A stretch of 64,000 nucleotides of DNA from Psoroptes ovis (GCA_002943765.1 PQWQ01000002.1:1302001-1366000); one strand, 5' to 3'. Positions 22,661 through 35,900 are shown, counted from the first letter of the stretch. Program-made: numbers and translations. The notes: generated from the letters alone by a model not told the origin.

Positions 22661-25600
22661 ATTGATTATTGATTTGATTGACAAAATGAAATTCATTCCA
22701 GAAATGAATTTACAATTTTTTTAAATCATAGTTTTTGAATGAATCATTAACTTGTTCATGGGTAAACATCAGATTGAGCCATTCGATTTACATGTATTTT
22801 GAATTACCAACCTGAACAGTACACACACAACAAAAAGCTTTTATTTTTTACTCCTTTTTTTCTAAATTTCAATTTTTTTTTATCATTTCACCTGCTTTTC
22901 TGTGTAAATATATTTTATCAATCAATCAAACAAACAATATTTATAAATGTGACAATATGCTGCATGCAAAATACTAAATCCATTCATTCATCCTTTTTTT
23001 TGTAAAACAAATAAACCAAACAATAAAACAATTTTTTCTCGCTTCAATTCTGTGACATAAATTATAAATATAAAATATTTAAATTTACAAAAAAAAACAA
23101 AACATTGCAATCTAATCTTAATTAACAGATAAATCAATTATTATCATGACAATAATTATTTAATGATTCAATAAAATTTTATATCAAATTGTAAAAATAT
23201 AATTATATCGATTTTCATTGTTATTATCATTAGTCATAAGTTTTGTCTTTGAAACTTTGAATTTTGACCATGTTTATTCAACGGAATCGTAGACAAATGG
23301 AATGCAATTGACATTTTCGACAATTTTTTTTTTTTTTTGAATATTTGAAAAATGAAAATGTCAAACTATTCACAATGATTGATTATTATCATTCCGATAA
23401 TTCATAATAATAATAATGAATTTATTTTAATATCGAATTTTTCATTTTTTTCAAAAATTTATTCAAATATTTAAAAATAGCAGTGAAAAAAAAATCATTT
23501 ATTCCATCACTAATATTCCATCGAAATTATTCATGTAAATTAATGCGGGGGCGTATTCGTGTGTCTTTAAGATTGATGTTTATTTTTGATTATTTAAGGA
23601 ATTTTATTTTTCATTTTTGTTCAAAGAAAAATGAAAAATCATTCATTTTATAAGAGATTCTACTGATAAAAATAGATTATAACATCTTCATTTCGCTAGC
23701 CAAGTCAATGAATGTTGACAAAATTCATTTCAAGATTTAAATCAAATTCATTCATGGTGGTAGAGATTTTGTTTGTTCAACAAAAAAAAAAAGAAATATC
23801 AGATTATAATTTTTTTTCTATTTTCAAATGATTTTATTTTAAGAATTATTTTTCCTCGGCAAGATAAAATATGAGATGTTTTCAAATGAGAGATATTCAT
23901 TCATAAATTTAACCTAAATGACAAAATATTATGAATGTAATATGATAATTCTGTGAATCGAGATCTATTTTTTCTTCATTCAATTTTTCTATCATAGTTT
24001 TAAATGTTTTAGACAAAAAATAAAGATGGTAAATGAAAATATTCTTAGAAAATATAATCGAAATAAATATTATGATCATCATCATCATCATCATAATAGA
24101 AATTGTATGATTACCATCATCATCATCATCATCATCAACTAAATATGGAAAACATTTTTCAATTTTGTTTTTACTCTGGTATAGACATACAACTATTTCA
24201 AATCAGTTCTTGATTCATGTAAAGAATCTGTACGATAAATAGCATGAATAATTGTTCCTAAATTTGTCTAAAAAAAACGAAAATTCTCTACTTCTCTACC
24301 GATTTCTATGAATAAATTCTAAATAGAATTACATGAATTAAGCAAAAAAAAAAAAACAAGAAAAGAAAAAATGGAAAACAATTTTTTGTTTTTTGAACAA
24401 AAACAAACGATTAATAATGGCAGTAATAATAATATTTAAGAAATGATTAAATCAGAGAAAAATTGTATACTAATCAACAAAATTACAAAAATATTCCATG
24501 GTGAAAATGTAAAAAATAGACAATTGTATAAGATTTCAAATGACAAAAACTAAGGAATAAAAAAAATGAAAAATTCCGAAAGATGTAAAAGTATAATCAT
24601 GATTATTATTATCATGACAATTGTGTGTTTGGCATTTTCAAATATTTGTTTGTTGATAATGATCAACAATTTGACTAGTAAACAACAAACAAACAAACAA
24701 ATTATAATAAATCACAAATAAAACAAAGATGATAAATAAATTAAAAATTCTTATATGGGGTATTTACAAAACAGAATTTCTATTCTTGTTCATTTATTTG
24801 GGTTTTTATTTTGATTTTTTTTCTTTCAAATCCTACCATATCAGCACCATCACCATCGTCGCCGTCGCAGTCTTTGCCACATATTTTGTCAAAATTAAAA
24901 GTAGAAAAGAATACTGAAAATAGATATAATTGAAACGTGAATAATGATTGAAATTATTATTATTATTTTAGATCTTAAATGACAACAATAATCAACATTG
25001 AAAAAAAACTAAATGTACAACAAATAAAAAATAATCATTTCGATGAAATAAAAAGCAAAAGAAATTATATCAATAAAGGAGATTGATGAATTTATTTATT
25101 TATTTATTTTTATTTTCAAATTTTCATTTTCAAAGTCTTAATTATAAATTCAATAAGATTTTATGAATTCATCATTTATATTTCGGTTTGTGTTTTCACA
25201 AAAAAAAACATTCAAAATTGAATCAAATATAAGATAGCAATGATTATGATTTAGGAAATGATTTTCCAATTTCGATTTTTCGATTAGTGCTTATTTACAT
25301 TTATTTTTTATTATTTAATGTGTTTGTCCACGGTGAAATGACACTATTAAACTTAAACATTTCTATTTGAAAATTACTAAAACAATAAATTGACCAAGAA
25401 TCTAATTTAGTTCAATAATTCATTTCAAATAATCTGTTTTTTGCCTCAAAATGTTTTATGATCCACATGTTGATCATCAACATCACCACCATCAGTCCAT
25501 CATCATCTGTTGATCATTCCGAGAGAGCGAAAAAATGGAAAAGAATCCGGAAATTCAAAGAAATTTAAAATCATGTTAATTTGTGTTTGTTTCTTGTTTG

Positions 25601-27495
25601 TTTATGTGTATTCATTATAAATATAAACACAAATTTATTTGAAAATATTTGTTAATTTTGTGTAATCAAATAATGTGATTGAATCATTCAAAAAAATCAA
25701 GAAAAATCAATGAAACATTGTTTCATCATACGAATTCCATGTCTACAATGTATACAAATTTCTATAACAATTAAACAGACGCGATCAACGATCAAAAGTA
25801 TGTTTGATTTTATTATTATTTTAGTTTAATTAAAAATTCAATGATTTTCTCCGTATTATAATATAATGCTCAATATTCAATAGTTTATTGAGGATATTTG
25901 TTCATAACATATTAAATCATCTTAATGATCATCATATGAATTAATTTCATAATTAAAGTTAGCTTATTGATGCTGATGTTTAATGTTGAAAATAATTTTT
26001 CTGAGTCTCAAAGATTCTTGACTCCATTAATATTCATGGTTCAGTGAATTCCGTTTTTCCAAAAATATTTAATGTTTCTCAAATATCCATCATTTTGTAT
26101 TGAAGTTGTATGAAACAAAATATGTAAAAATTCATAGACCATTAGCTAGACATGTCCAATCTTTAATTTTTTTTTCCTCTCCAAATTGTCCTAAAATAAT
26201 CTTCCAAATGACTATGTCATTGAATCGAAGAACAATATCCTTACACACATATTAATATAAATCAACTGTGGTGTACAGTTTTTTTTTAAATTTTAATTTA
26301 GTTTCGGCCGGTGACCGGTCATCAAGCAACGATGACTTGGTAAAGGTCAAATTCCATATGTGTTTTCTGAGAATGAACTGAATAAATGAAGAATTATGCA
26401 TTTGTTCATGGTAAGGTCTTTGATGTATGAGGTCTTTATGTTTTAGTACATTTTTTGACAATTTTTTTTTCTGAAGGGAATTTTTAAGAAAATTAAAAAA
26501 TTTTGAAAATTTCGTTCATTTCCATAAGACAATCGCTGCTACTGCAATTGTTTTCACATATATATCATCCAATCTGTACATTTTGTAAATAGGCAAATCA
26601 AACACCCAAGAAAAGCTATAAATAAAATCTTCAGTTTCTACCATGTTTTTCAATACTTGAAATATGTTTGATTTGTCGGATGTTCGGATGTTCATATTCT
26701 ATTCATGGCATCCATTCTGTATGAGAATGATTTGATTTCAACTTAAACTTCAATTCAAAGCAATACAATTGTTGAATCATTCAACAAATACTACTGTCTT
26801 GTCAAGCAGCTATTTTTAGAATTAAATAATTCAATAATAATAATAAAGAACAGCAACCAACCATCGACAATCAAGAATTTGACTAAAGAATTCTATTGAA
26901 AGATTGAAGATTTAAACGAAACGAAACGAAATGAAGGAAAAATGCTTGACTACTGGCATTAATCCAAACCGATCTGTACGATCAAGTCATCATGGATGGA
27001 CGACTACGATTACGATTACATCGGCCAAGGAATTTTTGTAGGAATTTTTTCCGAAATTTATTCTTTCTTCTTCCATCTTTTAAATGTAATAAATGCAAAT
27101 ACGTTTCCTATTATGGTCGATTGTGGCGGATGGAAAATGTTTACCGGGTTTCTATTTTTTTCGGCGGAATAATTCCGATTATCGAAAAGCCTGTGTTACT
27201 CTTGATGTTTGTAACAGGATTAATTATATTTATCCAAACGAATAGTTCATTTATTTTGTTAATAATCATTTCAAATTATCATTCAAAATGTATTTTAATG
27301 AAGATTATTATTATTATTTGAATGTGAACCACTCCCACCATGTGAATCATTGCTTTAATGGTAAACTATGTCTTATTGGCTGGTGAAAACTTCTACCATT
27401 TTAAATCGTATTTGAAATGATATTTAACGGTTTATTTTTGACTCTGAATATCTTTGTGTGTTTATTTGTTAAAATCCATTGGTGAAAGAAAATGA

Positions 27496-27624
27496 ATGAA
27501 TGAATTAGTATTTGGTACAATATTTAGTCATAATGATCAGCTTGGTGGTGGTGGTGGTGGCTATGGTGGCTATGGTGGTTTCGGTGGCTTTGGTGGTTCA
27601 ATGCTCCAAATAGACAAAATTTAG
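27496..27624 (+). CDS. Short Gly-rich open frame (doubtful)
   Basis: A 42-codon frame with ATG at 27496 encodes MNELVFGTIFSHNDQL and then a GGY/GGF-type glycine-rich run ending in SMLQIDKI. The GGT/GGC codons stand out in this A/T-rich sequence. GGY and GGF runs are known from cuticle, silk and glycine-rich antimicrobial proteins. I see no signal peptide or flanking exons. It could be an exon fragment or simply a GGT repeat. Confidence 0.2.
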   Translation: MNELVFGTIFSHNDQLGGGGGGYGGYGGFGGFGGSMLQIDKI

Positions 27625-28750
27625 AAGAAGAAGAAGAAGAAGATAAAATTTAAGAAAACTGAAGATATGAGATATTTGGGGTTTTGGGTTTTCACTTTCA
27701 TGTCTGTGTATGTGTGTGTGTGTGTGGATAAGGGATGATGCATGTATTCAAAAATTGATTTGGCTTTGTTCATTAATAAATTTCTTTGATTTTATTTAAT
27801 TTTTTTTTGGTTGTTCGTTGTTTTATCCTTGCATCATTTCAAATCATATCAACAACGATTACCACCACCACCACCCCAATACCAACATTACCATGATCAT
27901 CATTACCATTATCATAATCATCATCATCATTATCATCATCGTATTGTAAAGACCGACAGCAACAAATGTTTATAACTGTTTATTTATGTTTTAAACAAAC
28001 ACAAAACATTTTAACCAATGAATTCACCATTTACACTAAAAACAAAGCACATGTTTATTTATGAAAATTTTCATTTTCATTTCTTTTGTTGAAACAAACT
28101 GAAATAATATGAAATGAACCATTGATGAATGATGAATAAGAAGAAGAAATGAATGTATAAACAACAGCAGCCAAAAAAAAAAATTTTAATAATGACCCGA
28201 ACGACGAATGTGTGTATGTGATGATGATTTTTTTTCTTGGCAAACATCGTACAACACACACACACACATACACAAATACATAGACTTTTACAGTCATTAT
28301 CATATTCACATTCAATCGACAATAACTGTAGCATCTTTATGAATGAAATAATGAATTTCGACAAAAGCTAAAAAGCCTGAAAACCAAAAAACATCACCAT
28401 ATAAGTAACGATGATCACAATGATTCTTGTGCCAAATCACATTCAGTCATCATTCGGTTGCTGTTGCTGCTCTGACATGTTTATGTTTCATGATTCTCAT
28501 GAAAACATGAAATTGAATTTTTCTTGAATTTTTTCTCATAGTTTTACGATGATCGCAATCGACGACACACGCATACAGACACGATCATACATATCAAACA
28601 CTTGATCATCGAAAAATCAATCATAATTTAGTCAATATTTTTTGTTTGATTCAAAAAAACAAAATTCAGGTTTTTAGTAATTTATTTTGATTTGTTTTTT
28701 TGTTTAATTTTTTTTCTCAATTTTTTTTTGTTTTGTTTCAGGAAATTTCT

Positions 28751-28780
28751 TCGATCATATCAATTCATAGATATGATCGA
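28751..28780. repeat. Perfect 11-bp inverted repeat, 8-nt loop
   Basis: TCGATCATATC at 28751-28761 is mirrored exactly by GATATGATCGA at 28770-28780. It starts ten bases after a pyrimidine-rich TTTTGTTTCAG. Confidence 0.7.
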
Positions 28781-31515
28781 CAGAAATGACTATGTTTCAA
28801 ATAATTTTATCTTCGAATCCCAGTTTAGAAAAAAAACCAATCATTTGATTAAAAAAAAAATCAACGACCATAATGAATAATGATCATCTTTCATAATAAT
28901 AATGATAATTTTCCATTGATTTTCAATGATAATCAAAAAAATTCGTTTCCTTCTTGAAATTTTTCTCGAAAATTACCCATACAACAATTATCAATATCTG
29001 ACTTGATGCCATTGTATCGGTAACTGAAAAAAAAAATTGCGATAAAAATTTCATTGAAATCAATGAAATAGACAAGATTTCAAGAAAATAATGAAAATAT
29101 ATCAAATGAAAACCAAATCAAATGATAATCAATTTTTTTTTCTAATTTCATTCAATTTTTCGCATTTGATTTGAATAATAATCATTTGATTGTTCAGAAG
29201 ATATTCATTTCTCATTTTCATTTGATAATATCCGCTCAATGTGTGTATGTCTGTGTGCTTGTGTTTGCTTGTTGAATCCATGTATTGATGCAAATCAGAA
29301 AAATATAATACGTGTATTTATTTTACATAACGAATAAGACGCGTATACAAATTGATTCAACAAGCACACACATATAACACACAATATTATTGATTGTAAT
29401 TGAAATTAATTATTTATTTTGTTTGATACACATCGACATTAATTAGAATTCTTATTTGAATTTATTTATTTTTCATTTAAAACCGAAAATTTACCATATG
29501 ATCATCATGAACATCATTCATCATCAATCGTAGCTTACCTCGAATTTGTTGCATATTGGTGAACGTCTGTCGTTGTTCATTGTTTAAATCTTTATGTAAT
29601 TTGTTCTATCCATTTTGCTTTTAGTTTTTCAACAAAATAATTTGACCGAAAAAAAAAATATTTCAAAGCATTTCCAATGAAATTCTCTTTGTTTTATGAT
29701 TTTTCTTTGGTCGAGAATGATCCATCTGGTGCACATATGTTACCATAACCTCTGTCAAAGAACTTTCTTAATTTTTCCAATCGTGTTTGCATGCATTTTT
29801 TTGAAAATTTATTTTATTTTAATTTCTTATTTTTAATTTTATTTATTTTAGGAAATTCATGTTTTGCGTCTTTACTGTTTACGGAACCAAGATTTTATCG
29901 TCAAAATCTTCGACAATATCAATAATAAAATGTCCACTAAAATTCCGTGCTTCTTAATGTTCCCATATGAAAATTTGAATTCAAAATGTTAACAAATAAA
30001 CAAACAAACATGAATCATATAATCATATATTTTCAAATGTATGATTTTGATTCAAGTTTATTGATTGATTGATTGATTTTATGTTTGTTGTTGTTGACAT
30101 TTGTAATGATTCAATAATGTAAAATAAATAGTATGGAATGTAAAGAAGTATGGAGTTTTGGTTATTTTTTTCTTGAAATTGAAAATCAAGAAAAAAAATT
30201 CGTATCAAATCGCACATTTGTTTTGATGTATTTACTGGTGATGATTGTTTCATGATCACTGAGATAAACCATCACCAAATAAGCATAAAAAACAAATGCG
30301 ATTAGATGCAAATTCGGACACAATCATCGAACATCTTGTTTCTTGCAACTTAATCAATTATTTCTGCTTATCATCTTGTATTCTTTTCGATTTTATCCCC
30401 TTTTTTCCTGAATGTTGTTTGCTTTTCCTTGCTTTTTTATTTGTTTGATGCTTATTGTTTGAATTTTTAACAAAATTTCCTCGAAATTTCATGCAAAAAT
30501 CGAAATTCTTGTTGATCGTGGTTGTAATTCATTGAAAAACAACATGGCGACAGAGGAGAATCGGAATTTTCAAAAAATCAAAGACAAATTCAAACAATTA
30601 AAAATTTCAAAAAACAAACGACATTCTTTGTTCAAAAGTTTTTGTTTTTCAATCAAAATATTTCAAAAATTTCTCGTACACAAAAAAAAGAATATGTTGA
30701 CAAGTGATGCATAAAATCTTAGGAGAAATAGCCAAAATACATGGTACATAATGACATTTAGTAAAATCTAATTTTAGAAATTTCATAAGCCAAGAATTTC
30801 TCAAAGATTCTCTTCAAAATTGCACTGATTTTGTCGAAAAAAAAAGAATTGGAAATGATCATCATCTGTCAGTGTTGCTATAGGAAATATTCTGATCATG
30901 TCATTTGTATTCGAATACAGACAAACAAATAGGATTATCACCACCAACAACAACAACAAATGGATGGAATTTTAAAAAAACATTGGAAAAGAAATAATAA
31001 ATAATTGAATAGCTTGAGATAGATAGCCAATTGATAATTTTAATGTTGATAATAATCATTGAGCGGTTGTAGATGCATTCTTAGCAAAATTTATTAATTA
31101 ATAATTCCAAGAATTTCTTAGAAATTCTTGGTAATTAAAATGAATTAATTCCCCAAATGAAATTCTTGTCATTATTAAGTGCTTGCCTATAAGCCGGTTG
31201 AATTCGGGCCAAATTTTGAATTGTGATTATTTTGTTTTTAAATTTATTTTTATTTAAGAAAAAAGAATTTTTTCCATTTCTTTCAAATAAATATTGCAAT
31301 TAAATCCAATACAATGTGATATTCTAAGAATGAATATGAAATAATAATAATAATTATTTCTAAATGATAATAAATAATGATAAGGATGATGATGATGAAT
31401 GTAACCATTGATATATTCATCGTCATATTTTTCCTCTTGTACATAGAATATTCCTGTGTATTTTGATCAGTCTTTTCAATTAATCAAAATTCTTGATAAT
31501 AATAAATGATAATTA

Positions 31516-31756
31516 TTTGGTCCCCTTCAACCAGCTGTTGGTCAAGCATTGTTCAATGCATCTTCAATGAATGCTTATGAATGGATAGCTTATAAATTGA
31601 AAGATTTGAATTTTTTCAAAAATTAGTTTGATTCGAAAATCATAGATGGTGGAATTAGATTTTTTTGAAAATTATTTCGGTGGGAAATAAAATCGGGTAA
31701 CCATGGTGAACCATATTCAATGATTCATTGTGCATTGGCGGTGTACAATTTAGCAG
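31516..31756 (+). pseudogene. Decayed coding fragment with two in-frame stops
   Basis: One reading frame gives FGPLQPAVGQALFNASS, then NAYEWIAYKLKDLNFFK, a TAG at 31624-31626, SKIIDGGIRFF, a TGA at 31666-31668, and finally GNHGEPYSMIHCALAVYNLA, after which G|GTATGT resembles a splice donor. The composition (Trp, Gly, Pro, His, Cys) is much more protein-like than other frames nearby. No ATG or upstream acceptor is evident. I read it as one exon of a dead gene copy. The family is not recognised. Confidence 0.4.
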
Positions 31757-32088
31757 GTATGTCTTGTAGCTATTATTTAAAATCGTCATTATTCAGGGCT
31801 TCAGGGTGAAAAAAAAAAACAAAAGAAATCAAAACAAAACAAATGGGTTTGCATAGCAAATATATAACACAATAACAATACATGACATTTGAATGGATAA
31901 ATAATTGAAATAACCCAACAACAACGACGGTAATTGTAAGAAATATTATTTGTCGTCTTCCTGGTTTTTTGCAATTGTTCAATTTTTCATATTATTTATG
32001 ATTATTTCTTATTTTTGTTTACATTTTTTTTCTATTCTTTATCATTGAAAAATTAAGGTTACCTTCATAATAATAATAATAATAAACA
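31757..32088. other. Upstream region of B9D1
   Basis: This 332-base spacer leads to B9D1. It contains an X-box half-site, GTTACC at 32058-32063, followed by a poor second half (about 10 of 14 positions of the X-box consensus over 32058-32071). A run of AAT/TAA triplets lies just before the start codon. Nothing else is seen. Confidence 0.4.
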
Positions 32089-32950
32089 ATGGACGATGAT
32101 GATGATAATAGCGATGGTAGTACTAAGAGTAATAATGATGATTATAAAAATAATGATAAACAAAATGCATCATCATCATCATCATCATCAGCATTGAAAT
32201 CATCATCATTGTTGACAAGAAATTTTTTCCTTATCAATATTCATGGACAAATTGAATATGGTTCATTTATGGGTGAAAATTATGATAATGTTTATTGTAA
32301 ATGTTTATTTCGTTTTGGTCCTGATTGGTCATTGATTAATACTGATTCGAATAATAATAATAATAACAACATTAATGATACTGTACATGATAAAAAACAA
32401 AATAATAATAAACAAAATGTCCAAGACGATGGTAAAGATTTAGTGTTCATATCACAAATGGCTAGTCGACGACATGATCAATTACGTCGAATGCCATTTT
32501 ATGTATGGAATTTACCCATTGAAGCTACATTCAAAAGTACAAATGTATTTGGATGGCCACAAATAATTGGTTAATATTTGATGTATTAAATTTTAAATTT
32601 TCATAAAATTAAATTTATTTTTTTCCAATTTCAAATTTTCAGTCAGTGTTTATAGTATCGATAATCTTGGCAACGATATTATACGTGGTTATGGTTGGAC
32701 ACATTTACCAATGATACCGGGTGAACATCGTAAAAAAATAAATTTATTCATACCAAAATCGACATCATTATTGTCACAAATAATGAATTGGTTTATTGAA
32801 TCACGAAGGCCAGAGTTTATTGACACACGATTAGCTGCTGGCAATGATGGCCGCCAATTGGTGACAATCGAAAATCAAAATGGTGAAGTTTCCATATTAT
32901 TCAATGTATTATTTAAAGATTTCAAGAAATATGGTTTCATTTCAAGATAA
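32089..32950 (+). CDS. B9D1: B9 domain-containing protein 1 (ciliary transition zone)
   Basis: Two exons, 32089-32569 and 32643-32950, join across a 73-nt GTTAAT...TTCAG intron. Phase 1 restores GWPQII|VSVYSIDNLGND, a hallmark of B9D1. The protein is 262 residues; animal B9D1 is about 200. Residues 1-40 are Asp/Asn/Ser-rich. The B9 (C2-like) domain starts at FFLINIHGQIEYGSF, and includes YCKCLFRFGPDW, WNLPIEATFKSTN, IIRGYGWTHLPMIPG and FIESRRPEFID, ending in LFNVLFKDFKKYGF. An Asn/Gln-rich insertion of about 35 residues (85-120) interrupts the domain between the second and third conserved blocks. B9D1 works with B9D2 and MKS1 in the transition-zone gate of cilia. Poly(A) signal at 33111-33116. 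This is the second ciliary gene of the window after IFT172. Confidence 0.94.
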
Positions 32951-35900
32951 TGATCGATTTATCGTGGTTTTATTTTTGCAAATTTCAATCATTTATTTTC
33001 GAAAGAAGAACTAAGAACCTCATTTTTATTATTATATTCATTGAGGTATCTATCCATATGCAAAAATCCTTGACTTTTTTTCAATTAAATTTTTTATTTT
33101 TCGAAAAAATAATAAATTTTGAATAAAAATTCGTTATTCGTGAGAAAATCGAATATATATTGAAAAACCAAGTATCAAATCAATCCAAGTATAATATAAA
33201 ATAAAATATAATCATTATTGGAAATACTAATGGAAAATGGAAAATTTTAACGATTTTTCGTGGATGAAAAACAAAAAAAAAAATTCAGTCTGAAAATAAT
33301 AAAGGATTCAATATACGAATATCATTTTCAAATTAATAAAAAATTGAATCCCAATTTCAATTTATTCAATCTGTTTTCTTCTTCGAAACATGTGATCAAG
33401 TGGTGGAAAACAAATTGAAAAACAAATCAAAATTAAATCAATTGTTGCTGTCTGAAAATCATTTGTAATTATTACAAATTGAAATCGTTTGTAAGCCAAA
33501 AAGAAATTAAAATGAATTAATTCAAGTAACAACAGGCAATAATCAGTCAAATGATTTCAACGATTTATGTGAGCGACTTTGATTTTGATTTCAGTCCTTT
33601 TTTCCACTCCTCAATGGATTGAATTATATAATTAATTGTATTTTTGTTTTGTGGTCAAAGAATAATTATTTCAACAAATTTTCAGCGATAATAATGAGAA
33701 TTTAATATGAAATGAAATGAAATGAAATTAACAAGGCCATTTCGATGTGTTTTGTTGAATAATAATAATCAAAACCACACTTAATTATTACGATGGCTAA
33801 ATTATTCATATATCAATAGATATTTGTCAAGAGATTTTCCACAGGCATCAAATTGAAAATTTTGACAAACAAAATTGTCCAAAACAAATCATTGAAAAGA
33901 CAGATAGCTGAATTAATTGACTGCTGAATTTAATGCTACGGAAATCAATTGACAAGTTCTCATTATCAAAGCTGGGAGATTCGCATGAATCGAAGCTAAC
34001 AAACAATGATTAAGTAAAAACACATTAAAATGATCTAAATTTGTGGTTTCAAAACAACAACAAACATTGTTATCCATATACAAATGATTAATACTTTTCA
34101 AAGTCATCATTATTGTTATGTAATCTTGTGATGTTGATCATTTTAAGCTTCGATGACTTTTTCATTTGTTTTTTTTTTTTTTTTTTTTTTTTTTTTGTTT
34201 CACATAATCAAACAAATGAATTTTTGCTTGAGCAAATATAGAAGAAATATGGGTGGAAATCAAATCATTCACCTGTTTCTTATTGTGATTATTATAAGTA
34301 TTGTGATTATAATCATCATTACAAATGATACATAGACCTAGTTTTATTTTGTTTCTGCGACAAATGATTGAATGATAAGCGGGAAATTAAAATTTTAAAT
34401 TTCAAATTTCAATTCAAAATTTGACATTTTGAAATTATTCAAGCGCCATTCTTGCAAGAATTTCCATTATCTCTTCGGTTCAAATGTTTCCACATTCAAA
34501 TCTTTGAAGAATGTATCTTTATGAAGCTCCTCAAAAACTTCTTTTGTCTTGATTCACTTCAATAGAAATGAATTGATTGGATGACGCAACAAAAAAATAA
34601 AGAAAAAGATGATGAAGGTTAAAGGAAAAATATTTGAACTTTAACCTCGAACAATAACGAGTTTTCGCTGATAAAAAGCAATTTTACTTTATCAAAGGTT
34701 GAAGGTGTACACACGCTTTTGGCGATGCGCAAAATACTTGTCCAAACCTGAACAAGCATCAAACATTCATTTTCAAAATGTTTGATGATAACAAAAATAA
34801 AGGTAAACAACAACAAAATGCCACGAATAAGTAGAAAAAAATATTTCGATAAGTATCATGTCAAAGGTACGCAATTAAATAGATAACAACAACAACAGGA
34901 TGAAATGATTATATTGAATCCATTTTAAATATAAATGAATGTGCGTGTGCGTGTGAGTATGTGTCTGTGTGTGATTTATTTTTTGAAATTAATGGTCATG
35001 ATTTATGTTTGCATCAACATCAACATCAACAAACAGCGATAAAGGAACTTGATCAAAATGATAATTGGAATGAAAGGCAGATATAAATTGTATGAGAAAT
35101 AGTTTTAAATTGCTTGTCCATTTATTTATTCATTATTATTTTATGTGATTTAAATGCACGAAGATGACTATGGTGTTTGTATGACTAACAATCAATTTCA
35201 CTGAATGATAGTTGCTGTGCTAGCTGATTGATTTGTTGTGTGTTTTATTTTTAACTTTTGAATCATTTTGAATTTTTTCAAATGTTATGAATGTATTGAA
35301 AAAAGATGTACTTTAAACTACTTTCAAATGTTGATGATGATGAGCATCAATTTCAATCAACAATCTTTGAATATTAATTAAAATATCAATAGTTTTTTTA
35401 ATTACTTTGAACATGTTCAAGCTTCTAGTTGTTTTTTATTATGGCGGTCACCTTGGTCATATCGTCATTATGGCAACCGGAATACACACACTTGCCAAAT
35501 GACAGTTGACATTTTATTTTTTCAATGAAAAAAAAGAACATATGTTTAATGATTGTGTACTGTTTTTCAAGGGTGGTGGCCCTTGAAATATTTAAAATTT
35601 TCATTTTTTAAATTTTTTTTAAAAAACACTAATTAAACGGTCAAGTTTCAATGTTTTTTTTTTCAAACTGTGTCATCAGTTAATGGTAAATTACATCATG
35701 CATTAAATGTTTTTATTTTTGAATATTTTATTTTATTTTATTTTATTTTTTGCTGATGTTTGGACAGTTGTTTGTCAATGGTACAGGTTCAATTTCATTA
35801 AAAAAAAATTTCCAATCAAGGTATGGCTAGGTTTGTTTATTCGTATTCATTAATTTATTGTTGTTGACAATCAAATGCATTGAATTCAACGATTATCCTC

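Larger units (their letters stand above)
22661..31513. other. 8.9-kb gene-poor region
   Basis: I find no gene I would defend. Contents include the MKK7 3' end, (TCA)n/(TGA)n tracts (24070-24138, 27900-27942), a (TG)n tract at 27712-27725, a GAA run at 27625-27642, and (CA)n near 28253-28268. There is also a perfect hairpin at 28751-28780, preceded by TTTTGTTTCAG, which looks like a splice acceptor, and (TGAT)n at 30058-30076. Open frames at 26252-26461 (-), 26992-27321 (+) and 29694-29792 (-) and a Gly-rich frame at 27496-27624 (+) are noted separately as weak candidates. The region could include regulatory DNA or untranslated exons of flanking genes. Confidence 0.5.

Noticed and set aside
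24060..24140. ATC/TCA triplet array considered as a CRISPR-like or satellite repeat
   Set aside because: It is a simple trinucleotide microsatellite without spacers.
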